64,000 bases of DNA from Brevundimonas sp. (GCF_013912005.1 NZ_JACESB010000009.1:1-64000), one strand, 5' to 3'. Positions 23,879-33,170 are shown, counted from the stretch's first letter. The notes: generated by a model not told the origin, from the sequence alone. Numbers and translations are program-made.

Positions 23879-25627
23879 ATGGGCGACTCGCCGCGCCCGC
23901 TAGGCTGCCGCGCGACTGTCCTCCGCTCCGGCCCGCCCTTGACCGCCGACCACCCTCTCCCAGCCACCGCCAGCGACGCCGGTCCTGAGGCCGGCGACCG
24001 TCCGGCGCTGGCCGCCTGGCACGCCGGCTGGGCGGTGGCCGCGGCCCTGCTGGCGCTGGGCGGCCGCTGGATCGGCGGCCTCGACGGCCCGGTCTTCTAC
24101 GGCGTGCTCGTCATGGCCGCGCCGGGCCTCGCCGGCCTCACCCTGCTCCATCGCGACGGCGAAGGCCGCCGTCTGGCGGTGCTGGCCCTGTGGGGACTGG
24201 CGGCCGTCGTCGGCGCCGTGCTCTCCGGGGGACTGGCCGGGCCGCTGGCCGGCTTCGCCTTCCTGCCGCTGGCGGCCGGAATCGCGCTCGGCGGGCCGCG
24301 GCCGGTGCAGGCGGGCGCGGCGGCCGTCGGCGTCGCCACCCTGGCCGGCCTGCTGTCGGGCTGGCTGCTCGGCCCCGGCGATCATCTGCCGGTGCTGGCG
24401 GCGATCTCGGCGGCTCTCACGGCGGCTGCGGCGGCCCTGGCCGTCCGTCTCTCCTGGCGCCAGCGCGAGATGCGTCTGGCGGCGGCGGAGAGCGAGGTGC
24501 GACGGGTCGAGACCCTGCTCGCCGCCCAGCCCGGCCTGACCCTGGTCCTCGATCCCGCCGGCCGGGTGCTGGCGGCCTACGGGGCGCCTCCGCCCGCCCT
24601 GCCGGTCGATCCGCTGTTCGAGCACGGCCTCGTCGCGGCCATCCACGCCCCCGACCGGCCCCGCCTGCTCGCCGCCCTCGGCCGCGCCGGGGGCGGCCAC
24701 GAGGGTTCGGCCATGCTGGCCCCGCGCCTGGCCCTCGATCGTCGCATCCAGCTGATCGTCCGCCGGCTCGACGACGGCGCCGAGCCGCGCCTGATCGCCC
24801 AGGCCTTCGACGCCACCGCCCAGTACGCCCGCGAGCTGGGACTGGAGGTCGCCCGCGCCGAGGCCGAGGCCCGGGAGGTCGGCAAGTCCCGCTTCCTCGC
24901 GACGATGAGCCACGAACTGCGCACGCCGCTCAACGCGGTGCTCGGCTTCTCGGACATCATGCGCCAGCGCCTGTTCGGCCCGGTGCCCGACCGCTACGCC
25001 GACTACGCCGAAAGCATTCACGAGGCCGGCGGCCACCTGCTCGACCTGATCAACGACCTGCTCGACGTCTCCAAGATCGAGGCCGAGCGCTACACCCTCT
25101 CGCGTGAGCGCTTCGACGCCCGCGAGGTCGTCTCCGCCGCCATGGCCCTGGTGCGCGTGAACGCCGACGACAAGGGCGTCGCCCTCTCCGGCCTGCTGCC
25201 GTCCGAGCCGGTCGACGTCCTGGCCGATCGGCGGGCGCTGAAGCAGATCGCCCTCAACCTGCTGTCGAACGCCGTCAAGTTCACGCCGGCCGGCGGCGGC
25301 GTCACCGTCTCGCTCGAGACCCGGGGCGACGGGATCGAGATCGTCGTGGCCGACACCGGCGTCGGCATCGCCGTCGAGGACCTCCAGCGCCTCGGCCGGC
25401 CGTTCGAGCAGGCCGGCGGGCCCGAACAGCGTCGCCAGGGCACGGGTCTGGGTCTGTCGCTGGTGCGCGCCTTCGCGGAACTGCACGGCGGGGCCATGAG
25501 CATCGAGAGCACCCTCGGCGAAGGCACGGCGGTCACGGTGCGCCTGCCGGTCGCCGTCGCCGCCCGATCGCCGGCGCCCGAGGGCGGGGCCGAGATCATC
25601 CCCCTGCCGGTGGCGAACGGCGGCTGA
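23879..25627 (+). CDS. DivJ/PleC-type membrane sensor histidine kinase
   Basis: This kinase of about 582 residues has five to six hydrophobic segments between residues about 30 and 195 and a short PAS-like stretch. A HisKA domain follows with KSRFLATMSHELRTPLNAVLGFSDIM, then a HATPase_c domain with NLLSNAVKFTPAGG, ADTGVGIAVED and GTGLGLSLVRAFAELHGG. The linker GPVPDRYADYAESIHEAGGHLLDLINDLLDVSKIEA is the pattern of the DivJ/PleC/PdhS group that phosphorylates or dephosphorylates DivK. Overall length and six-segment membrane part fit DivJ best. DivJ acts upstream of CckA. Orthology is likely but not proven here. Confidence 0.75.
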   Translation: MGDSPRPLGCRATVLRSGPPLTADHPLPATASDAGPEAGDRPALAAWHAGWAVAAALLALGGRWIGGLDGPVFYGVLVMAAPGLAGLTLLHRDGEGRRLAVLALWGLAAVVGAVLSGGLAGPLAGFAFLPLAAGIALGGPRPVQAGAAAVGVATLAGLLSGWLLGPGDHLPVLAAISAALTAAAAALAVRLSWRQREMRLAAAESEVRRVETLLAAQPGLTLVLDPAGRVLAAYGAPPPALPVDPLFEHGLVAAIHAPDRPRLLAALGRAGGGHEGSAMLAPRLALDRRIQLIVRRLDDGAEPRLIAQAFDATAQYARELGLEVARAEAEAREVGKSRFLATMSHELRTPLNAVLGFSDIMRQRLFGPVPDRYADYAESIHEAGGHLLDLINDLLDVSKIEAERYTLSRERFDAREVVSAAMALVRVNADDKGVALSGLLPSEPVDVLADRRALKQIALNLLSNAVKFTPAGGGVTVSLETRGDGIEIVVADTGVGIAVEDLQRLGRPFEQAGGPEQRRQGTGLGLSLVRAFAELHGGAMSIESTLGEGTAVTVRLPVAVAARSPAPEGGAEIIPLPVANGG

Positions 25628-25630
25628 GCC

Positions 25631-26506
25631 TCAGACCGCGCCCATGGCCAGGAAGGCCCGGCCGGCGGTGAAGTCCCCCGCCTCGAGCCGCGCCGTCGCT
25701 ACGCTGCCGTCGCGGAAGTGGAATTCGAGGGCGAAGGATTCGCGGGGATCCAGCCCGGCGAGGGCCTCGCCCGCGGCGGCCGGGAAGCGCCACAGGTCGC
25801 CGGCCCGCCGATCCCCGTCCAGCAGCGCCGCGTCGGCCGGCGCGACCCCGGACGACCAGAAGCTGGCCCGGGCCCGGGTCGGCGGCAGCCCGTCGCCCGT
25901 CACCCAGGGCCGCGCCAGCCGGGCCGGGTCGCGCAGCACCAGCCGCGCCGCATAGGGCCGCGGGCGGCCGTGCCAGCTGACCACCGCCGCCAGCGCGGGC
26001 CGCTCCCCCTTGCCGGCGTAGCCGAAGGCCACCGGCGAGGCGCCGATGCGGGTCGCCTGGCGCAGACGCCAGGACGTCTTGTCCCAGCTGTAGCGGTCGG
26101 CGGTCCACGCCAGGCGCGCCCCGGGGAAGGTCATCCGCGGCGTGCGCGACCAGCCGGCGAAGGCGTTGGCCACCCGCTGGCGGACCGTGGCCAGTTCGGG
26201 ATCGCGGCACGACACCGCCCGCGCCCGCGCCCGCGCCCGTCCGGCCACCGCGGCCAGTTCGGCCGGGTTCGCCCCGCCGCGCAGCGCCGCGCCGCGCGCC
26301 TGGGCCGTCGCAGCCTCGAGCGCCGCGGCGATGGCGGCCGGGAACAGCTCGCAGCGGCCGTCCGCCGCGACCACGAAGGCCCGCTCGTAATAGGCGTCGG
26401 TCGCCGCCGCCGCGGCAGGCGTGGCGGCCGCGAGGGCGGTCGCGGCCAGCGCGAGCGCCCCGCGTGCGACGGCTTGGGCCCGGACCCTGTTGTAGCCTAT
26501 CCTCAT
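25631..26506 (-). CDS. Exported protein of unknown function
   Basis: The 291-residue product starts with an Arg-rich n-region and a long Ala/Leu signal peptide (ARGALALAATALAAATPAAAA), so it is periplasmic. The mature part contains a conserved-looking stretch GWSRTPRMTFPGARLAWTADRYSWDKTSWRLRQATRIG and two cysteines. No domain was recognised. Its ATG (26506-26504) overlaps the ATG of the divergent DUF1491 frame by two bases. Confidence 0.7.
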   Translation of the reverse strand: MRIGYNRVRAQAVARGALALAATALAAATPAAAAATDAYYERAFVVAADGRCELFPAAIAAALEAATAQARGAALRGGANPAELAAVAGRARARARAVSCRDPELATVRQRVANAFAGWSRTPRMTFPGARLAWTADRYSWDKTSWRLRQATRIGASPVAFGYAGKGERPALAAVVSWHGRPRPYAARLVLRDPARLARPWVTGDGLPPTRARASFWSSGVAPADAALLDGDRRAGDLWRFPAAAGEALAGLDPRESFALEFHFRDGSVATARLEAGDFTAGRAFLAMGAV

Positions 26507-26894
26507 GGGGCGACAACCTGCACCATCAGGCGTTCCGGTCGCGTTTCCGATCAGGGTTAGCGATTTGCTTCTGTCGAGCGACGTCTGGGTGGCCGCCCTC
26601 ATCCGCCGGGCCGAGATCGGCGGGGCTTTCGCCACCGTCGCGCGCAAGGGCGACGCCCGCGCCGGCACGGTGATCGTCAAGGTGTTCGACACCTCCAGCC
26701 GCCGGGCGCGGCTCTACAGCGAGGCCTTCGGCCCGGACGGCGAACGTCTGTGGATGCAGCCGGTGGAGAGCGAGTCCGAGGCCGAGCTGGACGCCTATCT
26801 GCAGCGCCAGATCCGCTACGACCCCGACCTCTGGATCGTGGAGATCGAGGACCGCGAGGGCCGCCACTTCATCACGGAGAAGGTGGCCGCCTAG
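26505..26894 (+). CDS. DUF1491 protein
   Basis: The conserved DUF1491 part starts at about SSDVWVAALIRRAEIGGAFATVARKGDARAGTVIVKVFD and ends with DPDLWIVEIEDREGRHFI. Members of the family are short, about 110 residues, and of unknown function. The ATG at 26505 would give 129 residues but overlaps the divergent start codon. A TTG at 26565, giving about 109 residues, fits family length better and has AGGG upstream. I keep the longer frame as the outer limit. Confidence 0.78.
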   Translation: MGRQPAPSGVPVAFPIRVSDLLLSSDVWVAALIRRAEIGGAFATVARKGDARAGTVIVKVFDTSSRRARLYSEAFGPDGERLWMQPVESESEAELDAYLQRQIRYDPDLWIVEIEDREGRHFITEKVAA

Positions 26895-26897
26895 GCG

Positions 26898-27287
26898 TCA
26901 GGCCGCCAGCCGCATCCACACCGCCCGGTCGGCGGCCACGGAGTCGAGCTTGCCGCGGCTGGCGCGCATCTGCAGCTGGCGCATCACCGGCGTCGGCAGG
27001 GCGCAGAACAGCGGCTCGACCAGTTCCGGCGCGCAGCCGGCGGCCGGGGCCGCGAACAGGGCTGCGTTGACCTCGGGCGAACGGTCGTGGATCAGCCAGG
27101 CCAGGCGGCGGGCGCGCTGCGGATCGTTGCGGTGCAGCAGCGGGTCCTCGGCGAAGAGTTCGCAGCCCAGCTCCAGCACATAGTCGAGGCCCAGCCTGTC
27201 GAAGCGGCGCGCGTCGCCCGGCGTGACCGGGCAGGTCTCGTCGAGATCGAACACCACGTCGTTCAGCAGAAAGAGCATCGGGGACAC
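26898..27287 (-). CDS. Conserved-looking hypothetical protein
   Basis: This is an acidic, soluble protein of about 126-129 residues (MLFLLNDVVFDLDETCPVTP onward). It has no signal peptide, membrane segment or recognised motif. The start may be the ATG at 27287 or the one three codons later. Codon use follows the chromosome. The gene ends 3 bp from the DUF1491 stop. I do not recognise the family. Confidence 0.6.
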   Translation of the reverse strand: MSPMLFLLNDVVFDLDETCPVTPGDARRFDRLGLDYVLELGCELFAEDPLLHRNDPQRARRLAWLIHDRSPEVNAALFAAPAAGCAPELVEPLFCALPTPVMRQLQMRASRGKLDSVAADRAVWMRLAA

Positions 27288-27391
27288 CTGCCATCACCGG
27301 GCTCATACCGGCCCGTTGAAGCCACCGTAGCCGCAGGCGCTTGCGGTTCCGTTCCCGAACGCGGTTAAGGAATTCCGACCGGCGAAAACCG

Positions 27392-27526
27392 TCAGAACAC
27401 CATGTTGAACAGCACGTGGACGATCAGCGCCCCGGCCACGATCACGCCGAAGCCGAGCAGCAGGCTGATCGCCGGGTGCGGGCCTTCGCGATGCGGCGGG
27501 GGGTCGAGGGGCGAGTGCAGGGTCAT
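27392..27526 (-). CDS. Small single-pass membrane protein (44 residues)
   Basis: The protein has a polar, proline- and histidine-rich start (LHSPLDPPPHREGPHP) followed by one membrane helix (AISLLLGFGVIVAGALIVHVLFNMVF) that runs to the C-terminus. AGGAGCGG lies four bases upstream of the ATG. Such tail-anchored small proteins are often missed by gene callers. The function is unknown. Confidence 0.55.
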   Translation of the reverse strand: MTLHSPLDPPPHREGPHPAISLLLGFGVIVAGALIVHVLFNMVF

Positions 27527-27686
27527 GGCCGCTCCTGGGTTTCCTCAGGCGGCGCCCGGCTGACGTGACCGGGTCGTCTCGCCTGTCGGCGAGCATGACT
27601 CCGAAGACCCTTCGTGGCGAGGGGTTTTTCGCCTCGGGTGACTTTGTCGCGCTTCCGCGCTAGGTCGCGCGGCCCAAGGAAGACCC

Positions 27687-29318
27687 ATGTCGAAACTGAC
27701 TCTCGCACAGGAGGCCCTGCGCCGCAGGACCTTCGCCATCATCGCGCACCCCGACGCCGGCAAGACCACGCTGACCGAGCACATCCTGCTCGCCGGCGGG
27801 GCGATCCGCGCCGCCGGGGCCGTGCGCGCGCGCGGCGAGAACCGCCGCACCCGCTCGGACTGGATGAAGATCGAGAAGGAGCGGGGCATCTCCGTTTCGG
27901 CGTCGGTGATGACGTTCGAGCACGACGGCAAGATGTTCAACCTGCTCGACACGCCGGGGCACGAGGACTTCTCGGAGGACACCTACCGCACCCTGACGGC
28001 GGCCGACTGCGCCATCATGGTGCTGGACGCGGCCAAGGGCATCGAGCCGCAGACGCTGAAGCTGTTCGAGGTCTGCCGCCTGCGCGACATCCCGATCATC
28101 ACCTTCATCAACAAGCTGGACCGCGAGGCCCAGGACCCGATGGCCCTGCTGGACGACATCGCCAGCCGGCTGCAGCTCGATCCCGCCCCGATCTGGTGGC
28201 CGGCGGAGAGCGGCAACCGTCTGCGCGGCATGGTCGAGATCGGCACCGGCCGCTTCCAGCCCTACGCGCGCAAGGCCGCCGGCGCCGACGAAGATCCGGA
28301 ACACCCCCAGCCCCTGCCGCTGGCCGACGCCGACCGCTACTTCGAGGCGGGGGAGCAGGAGGCCCTTGCCGAAGCGCTGGAGCTGGTCGAGGGGGGCTAC
28401 CCGGCCTTCGATCGGCAGTCCTTCCTCGAAGGCCACCTGACGCCGGTGCTGTGGGGCTCGGCGCTCCGCCACTTCGGCATCGACCAGCTGCTGGCGGCGA
28501 TCGGCGAGTGGGCCCCGGCCCCCAAGGTGATGAAGGCCCGCAAGGAAGCGCCGCCCGAGACCCGCAACGCGCCGGCGCCGGAGGATGTGACCGTGGACCC
28601 CGGCTCGGCCGAGGTCACCGGCTTCGTGTTCAAGGTCCAGGCCAACATGGACCCCAACCACCGCGACCGCATCGCCATGTTCCGCATGGCGTCCGGCCAG
28701 TTCCGCCGCGGCATGAAGCTGAAGGTCCAGAACACCGGCAAGCAGCTGAGCGTGAACGCCCCGATCATGTTCTTCGCCTCGGACCGCGAGCTGGCCGAGG
28801 ACGCCTTCGCCGGCGACGTGATCGGCATCCCGAACCACGGCGTCCTGCGCGTCGGCGACAGCCTGTCGGAAAGCGGCCTGATCCGCTTCGCCGGCCTGCC
28901 CAACTTCGCGCCCGAGATCCTGCAGCGGGTCCGGGTCAAGGACCCCCTCAAGGCCAAGCACCTGAAGAAGGCGCTGGAAGGCCTGGCCGAGGAAGGGGTG
29001 ACCCAGCTGTTCCGGCCGGAGATCGGCTCGGACTTCATCGTCGGCGCCGTCGGCCAGCTGCAGTTCGAGGTGATGGCCGACCGACTGGGCGAGGAATACG
29101 GCCTGGAAGCCGTCTTCGAACCCTCCCCCTACGCCGAGGCGCGGTGGATCGGCGGCGACAAGGCCGACCTCGAGGACTTCGCCGGCAAGTACCGGCCGCA
29201 GATGGCCCGCGACATCGACGACCAGCCGGTGTTCCTCGCCAAGTCGAGCTGGGAGACCGGCTACGTCGGCGAGCGCTTCCCCAGGGTGGCCTTCATGAAG
29301 ACGAAGGAGCGCGGCTGA
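27687..29318 (+). CDS. prfC: Peptide chain release factor 3
   Basis: This 543-residue translational GTPase recycles RF1/RF2 from the ribosome after termination. G-motifs are AHPDAGKTT, DTPGHEDF and NKLDRE. The early RRRTFAIIAHPDAGKTTLTEHIL and the GENRRTRSDWMKIEKERGISV switch region are typical of RF3 and separate it from EF-G. The C-terminal part FRPEIGSDFIVGAVGQLQFEVMADRL is also specific. The ATG at 27687 agrees with family length. Confidence 0.97.
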   Translation: MSKLTLAQEALRRRTFAIIAHPDAGKTTLTEHILLAGGAIRAAGAVRARGENRRTRSDWMKIEKERGISVSASVMTFEHDGKMFNLLDTPGHEDFSEDTYRTLTAADCAIMVLDAAKGIEPQTLKLFEVCRLRDIPIITFINKLDREAQDPMALLDDIASRLQLDPAPIWWPAESGNRLRGMVEIGTGRFQPYARKAAGADEDPEHPQPLPLADADRYFEAGEQEALAEALELVEGGYPAFDRQSFLEGHLTPVLWGSALRHFGIDQLLAAIGEWAPAPKVMKARKEAPPETRNAPAPEDVTVDPGSAEVTGFVFKVQANMDPNHRDRIAMFRMASGQFRRGMKLKVQNTGKQLSVNAPIMFFASDRELAEDAFAGDVIGIPNHGVLRVGDSLSESGLIRFAGLPNFAPEILQRVRVKDPLKAKHLKKALEGLAEEGVTQLFRPEIGSDFIVGAVGQLQFEVMADRLGEEYGLEAVFEPSPYAEARWIGGDKADLEDFAGKYRPQMARDIDDQPVFLAKSSWETGYVGERFPRVAFMKTKERG

Positions 29319-29336
29319 GGCCGGCGGCGCAGCAGT

Positions 29337-29720
29337 TCAGCTCACCGCAGCCGCGAGCGCTGCGCGGGCCTCGTCCAGCAGCTTCACCGCCGCCTCGGGC
29401 GTCAGGGCCGTCAGGTGTCGCCGCCCGGCGAACAGCCCGTCCATGACCCGGCACCAGAGCGAGAGATTGGCGTCGTGGCTCACGAACACCGTCCAGCAGG
29501 GACCGGTGCGGCCGAAGGCGCGGGCGACCACCTCGATGTCCGCATTGTCGACCTTCCCGTCGCTCTCGCGCACGTCCTGGATCCAGTCCCACCCGGCGAG
29601 CTCAGGCCGGGCGGCGACGAGAGCGCAGATGTAGCGCGACGCAGCGGCTCCGGAGGCGCCCTCGCCAAGGGTCATGAACACGCGCTGCGTCGCCTCCTCG
29701 ATCCGGTGGTCGAGATTCAT
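29337..29720 (-). CDS. Hypothetical protein, 127 residues
   Basis: The product is helical with a central stretch of beta character (CWTVFVSHDANLSLWCRVMDGLF) and two tryptophans. There is no signal or membrane segment. The frame has normal codon use and no overlap with other genes; it lies 18 bp beyond the prfC stop on the opposite strand. No family is recognised. Confidence 0.55.
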   Translation of the reverse strand: MNLDHRIEEATQRVFMTLGEGASGAAASRYICALVAARPELAGWDWIQDVRESDGKVDNADIEVVARAFGRTGPCWTVFVSHDANLSLWCRVMDGLFAGRRHLTALTPEAAVKLLDEARAALAAAVS

Positions 29721-29862
29721 GTCGTCACCTCCCCTGTGGCCGGCAACCTGGAAGCCGCCGGGTTACCGAAACCTTCACCGTGCGGAGGCCGATGGCGCTT
29801 TCCCTCGTCGGGCCGGCGTGGTTCTCTGTCGACCGGAGCGGCAGGTCGCCCTGGAGATTCCG

Positions 29863-30207
29863 ATGATCGCGGTGGCCCTCCCGGCCTTGCTTTCGCTGGC
29901 GGTCGCCCAGGCCGCGCCCCAGCCCGCCCTCTCCTACGAAGAGGTGGTCCGCTGCGCCGGCCTGACCCAGGCCGCCTCGGAGCTGGAAGGGGGCGAAAGC
30001 CGCGAGGGCCGGCTGCTGTTCGACGCCGCCCTGTACTGGTCGCTGACCGCCAGCCAGACGGCGGAAGCCGCGGGTCGCGCCCCCGCCGCCGCCGAGGGCG
30101 ACCAGACCCGCGCGCGCATCCGTGCGGTGCGCGAGCTCGCCGCCGGCGACGCTGACGCCGCCGCAGAGCTTCGGCGCTGCCGCGCCCGCACGCCTCGCCT
30201 CGGCTAG
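29863..30207 (+). CDS. Small exported protein of unknown function
   Basis: The 114-residue product has a signal peptide MIAVALPALLSLAVAQAAPQ. An alanine- and glutamate-rich helical mature part contains two cysteines (VVRCAGLTQ and LRRCRA). GGAG lies seven bases upstream of the ATG. It resembles small periplasmic helical proteins of Caulobacterales, without an assigned function. Confidence 0.6.
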   Translation: MIAVALPALLSLAVAQAAPQPALSYEEVVRCAGLTQAASELEGGESREGRLLFDAALYWSLTASQTAEAAGRAPAAAEGDQTRARIRAVRELAAGDADAAAELRRCRARTPRLG

Positions 30208-30310
30208 CGCGGATCCCGTGGCGAACCCCCGGCGCGGCGCTGCGTTTGCTCATGACCGCGGGGAAACGTCACGTCCGTCCCGGAGCGGGACGACTGGAGC
30301 ACGGCTGCGT

Positions 30311-31540
30311 ATGTTCGAGTTCGGCAGAGACCTGAGGAAACTGTTCGAGAAGGCCCGCGAGAGCGAGGACCTCGGCTGGCTGGAGCTCATCGGCGCCGAC
30401 CTGGTGCGGACCGAGGCGCGGCGCGAGGGCATCGACGCCGGCCGTGTCTCCTGCGCCCGGCCCTTCGACGGGTGGATGCGGGCCTCGGCGCTGTGGCGCG
30501 AGCACGCCCGCCGCACCGGCGACCGGGCCAGCCTCGACCGCGCCGCCGCCGCCGCCTCCGACGCCGCGCGCCATACCGCGAGCCCGGACCAGACCGCCGC
30601 CGCCGCGATCGAGTCCGGCGAGATCCACCTGCTGCGTTTCGATCTGTTCGGCGGCGCCGCCTGCCTGACCGCCGCCCTGTCCGACATCCAGGCGCTGACG
30701 GCCGAGCGGGCGGCCACGCGTTCGGCCGCGGCCTCCCTGCACGCCCGACTCTCGGCCCGGCGGGCGCGTCTTTCCGGCGAGACCCGGCCGCTGCTCGATG
30801 CCGCCGCCCTGCTCGACGCCGCCCTTCACGGCGCCGATCGTCTGCCGCCGTCGGTCGGCGACGAGCTGCGGCTGGACCGCGCGGCGCTCGGTCTTGAGGC
30901 CGGCATCGCCCGCCGGGACCCCCGGCTGCTCGACCAGGCCGGCCGCGACCTGCGCGCGCTGATCGAAACGGCTTCGCCCGACCAGCGCCCGCTGACCCGC
31001 GCCCGCGCCCTCGCCCTCGCCGGCGCCGGCCTGTCGGCCTTGGCCGCCCTCGCCGGCGACGCCGCCGCGGCGCTTCAGGGCGGCGCCCTCTTCGACGCCG
31101 CCGCGGACCAGTTCACCGCCGACCACAGTCCGCTCGACTGGATCGCCGTGGTGCTGGCGCGGGCTGAGGCGGGCGTGGATCTCGCCGCCCTCGCGCGAGC
31201 CGAGGCGCTGGCGGACCACCCCGGCCTGATCCTGGGCGCCCTGGTCCGCGAACGTCGACTGGCGGCGGAAAGCGCCCTCGCCGAGGCGGCGGGAGACGTC
31301 GGGACGCTGACGGAGCTGGAAGCGCGGGTCCGCCGGCGGCTCGCCGCCGACGGCCCGGTCCGGCCGCTCGACTGGGCCGCCGACCAGATCGCCATGGCCC
31401 GCCTCGCCCTCGCCCGCGGTCGTCTCACCGGGCTGGAGCCCGTCGCCGTCGGCCTGATGCTCGCGGAAGCGGCGGAAACCGCGCGGGAACAGGGGGTGCC
31501 GGCCCTGGCCCGCCGCGCGGCCGAGGTCCTGCCCGCCTAG
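30311..31540 (+). CDS. Alanine-rich helical repeat protein, function unknown
   Basis: The 409-residue soluble protein is almost entirely predicted helix, with Ala/Leu/Arg patterns recalling tetratricopeptide-like or Sel1-like arrays, though no single repeat is clear enough to number. The start MFEFGRDLRKLFEKARESEDLGWLELIGADLVRTEA is the most conserved-looking part. The stop overlaps the end of the convergent cysQ gene by two bases. The earlier in-frame start runs through the upstream intergenic DNA and was not used. Confidence 0.6.
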   Translation: MFEFGRDLRKLFEKARESEDLGWLELIGADLVRTEARREGIDAGRVSCARPFDGWMRASALWREHARRTGDRASLDRAAAAASDAARHTASPDQTAAAAIESGEIHLLRFDLFGGAACLTAALSDIQALTAERAATRSAAASLHARLSARRARLSGETRPLLDAAALLDAALHGADRLPPSVGDELRLDRAALGLEAGIARRDPRLLDQAGRDLRALIETASPDQRPLTRARALALAGAGLSALAALAGDAAAALQGGALFDAAADQFTADHSPLDWIAVVLARAEAGVDLAALARAEALADHPGLILGALVRERRLAAESALAEAAGDVGTLTELEARVRRRLAADGPVRPLDWAADQIAMARLALARGRLTGLEPVAVGLMLAEAAETAREQGVPALARRAAEVLPA

Positions 31541-32322
31541 CCGCCGAGCGCCACGAAACCGCCATTGCGCCACCCCGGCTTGCCGTAGCGCAGCGGTCCG
31601 CCGTCCTCGGCCATGACCCGGCCGCCGGCGGCCTCCAGCACCGCCTGCCCCGCCGCCGTGTCCCATTCGGAGGTCGGACCGGTGCGCGGATAGGCGTCGA
31701 AACGCCCCTCGGCGATCAGGCAGAACTTGAGCGAGGAGTCCGTCCCCTGCCAGCTGCGGCAGCCGTGGCGCGTCGCCAGCCGCAGGGCCTCGTCGTCGGT
31801 CATGCTGTGGCTCAGCAGGGCCACGGGTTCGGCCGGCCGCTCGCGCACCCGGATCGCTTGCCACGCCTCGCCGAACCGGCGGCGGAACGCTCCGCCTCCG
31901 GCCGGGCCGCTGCGCCAGGTCGTCCGGGTCGCCGGCGCCACCACGACCCCGGCCGCGGGCGCCGCGCCCCGGACCAGGGCGATGTTGACCGTGAAGCTCT
32001 CCCGCCCCTGCACGAAGCCGCGCGTGCCGTCGAGGGGATCGACCAGCCAGAAAACCTCGCCCGGGTGGTCCGGCGCGCCGTGTTCGGCCACAGCCTCCTC
32101 CGCCACCGCCGGAATGTCGGGCCAGCGCGCGGACAGCCGGGCGAGGATCAGCGCCTCCGCCTCGTGGTCGGCCTGAGTCACCGGACTGTCGTCCGCCTTG
32201 GTCGCAGCCGCCACGCCATTGCGCCAGTAGGGCAGGATCACCTGCGCGGCCTCTTCGGCGATCTCCGCCAGCGCCTCGGCGAGGGCGCCGGAGGCGAGGT
32301 CTTCGTTCAATCGGTCGAGCAT
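31537..32322 (-). CDS. cysQ: 3'(2'),5'-bisphosphate nucleotidase (CysQ type)
   Basis: The 261-residue protein belongs to the inositol-monophosphatase superfamily. The metal-binding motif WLVDPLDGTRGF and the second motif GPTSEWDTAAGQAVLEAAGG fit CysQ, which hydrolyses adenosine 3',5'-bisphosphate from sulfate assimilation. EEAV upstream provides another metal ligand. I prefer the ATG at 32322; another lies six codons upstream. It is divergent from chpT with about 90 bp between the starts. Confidence 0.88.
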   Translation of the reverse strand: MLDRLNEDLASGALAEALAEIAEEAAQVILPYWRNGVAAATKADDSPVTQADHEAEALILARLSARWPDIPAVAEEAVAEHGAPDHPGEVFWLVDPLDGTRGFVQGRESFTVNIALVRGAAPAAGVVVAPATRTTWRSGPAGGGAFRRRFGEAWQAIRVRERPAEPVALLSHSMTDDEALRLATRHGCRSWQGTDSSLKFCLIAEGRFDAYPRTGPTSEWDTAAGQAVLEAAGGRVMAEDGGPLRYGKPGWRNGGFVALGG

Positions 32323-32412
32323 GCCGCTGCGATAGAGCATCCGCGCGGTTTGAAGAACCCGCAAATCAGGGCAGCGTCCGGCCGCCCTCCTTCTGTCCAC
32401 CGCGAAGACCCG

Positions 32413-33069
32413 ATGACCGACGTCGCCCACTCCTCCGCCCTTCCCGACGGCCAGGCCCTGGCCGCCCTGGTCGCAGGCAAGCTCTGCCACGACTTCATCA
32501 GCCCGGCGGGCGCGATCAGCTCGGGTCTCGATCTGCTCAAGGACCCCTCCGCCCAGGACATGCGCGACGATGCCATGGGCCTGATCGAGGCCAGCGCGCG
32601 GAAGATGGTCGCGCTCGTCAACTTCGCGCGTGTCGCCTTCGGGGCCGCCACCTCGACCGAGCGCTTCTCGGGGCGGGACCTCGGCGCCCTCGTCGCGGGG
32701 CTGACCGAGGGCGGACGCGCCACCCTCGACTGGCGGGTGGAGGGGGAAGGCTTCTCCCGCGCCGAGGCCCGCGTCCTCGTCAATCTGGGGTATATGGCCA
32801 TGGCGGCCCTGCCGTCGGGCGGCGCCGCGGTGGTGACCGCCCGGCGCGACGCGCAGGCGCTCGTGGTCGAGGCCGCCGCCGAAGGACCGCGGGCGCGCCT
32901 CAAGCCGGAGGCCGCCGCCGGTCTCGCCGGCCTGCCCCTCGCCGAGGGGCTTCCCGGCCAGTGGATCCAGCCCCACTGGCTGTGGCTCACGGTGCGGGAC
33001 GCCGGCGGCGAGCTCGCCGTGGAGACGGGCGAAGGGCGGGTGTCGCTGCATGCGAGCATGCCTAACTGA
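32413..33069 (+). CDS. chpT: Histidine phosphotransferase ChpT
   Basis: The 218-residue protein has the ChpT pattern: an N-terminal helical hairpin with the phosphorylatable His26 in AGKLCHDFISPAGAISSGLDLL and a degenerate HATPase-like C-terminal domain. ChpT carries phosphate from CckA to CtrA and CpdR in the Caulobacterales cell cycle. All three of CckA, ChpT and CtrA are in this window. The gene is followed by a receiver protein and CheR, an order also known from relatives. Confidence 0.93.
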   Translation: MTDVAHSSALPDGQALAALVAGKLCHDFISPAGAISSGLDLLKDPSAQDMRDDAMGLIEASARKMVALVNFARVAFGAATSTERFSGRDLGALVAGLTEGGRATLDWRVEGEGFSRAEARVLVNLGYMAMAALPSGGAAVVTARRDAQALVVEAAAEGPRARLKPEAAAGLAGLPLAEGLPGQWIQPHWLWLTVRDAGGELAVETGEGRVSLHASMPN

Positions 33070-33090
33070 GCCTTAAGACCGCTTCCCAAG

Positions 33091-33101
33091 GACTCGTTAA
33101 C
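33091..33101. promoter_or_regulatory. GANTC site directly joined to a GTTAAC box
   Basis: GACTC (33091-33095) is followed without a gap by GTTAAC (33096-33101), with another TTAA at 33073-33076. The same two motifs cluster upstream of ctrA. It lies about 70 bp upstream of the receiver gene and can mark a cell-cycle-controlled promoter for that gene and cheR. Confidence 0.45.
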
Positions 33102-33170
33102 CGGCGCGCGCCGATCATGCGCCGGTGTGCGGAGCGGGCGTCGCGCACCCCTCGCCAGCGGAAATGCCAA

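Noticed and set aside
26872-27306. Alternative minus-strand frame of 144 codons over the hypothetical gene at 26898-27287
   Set aside because: The composition is Arg/Pro/Gly-rich and lacks the balanced residues of the other frame; the frame at 26898-27287 looks like a real protein.
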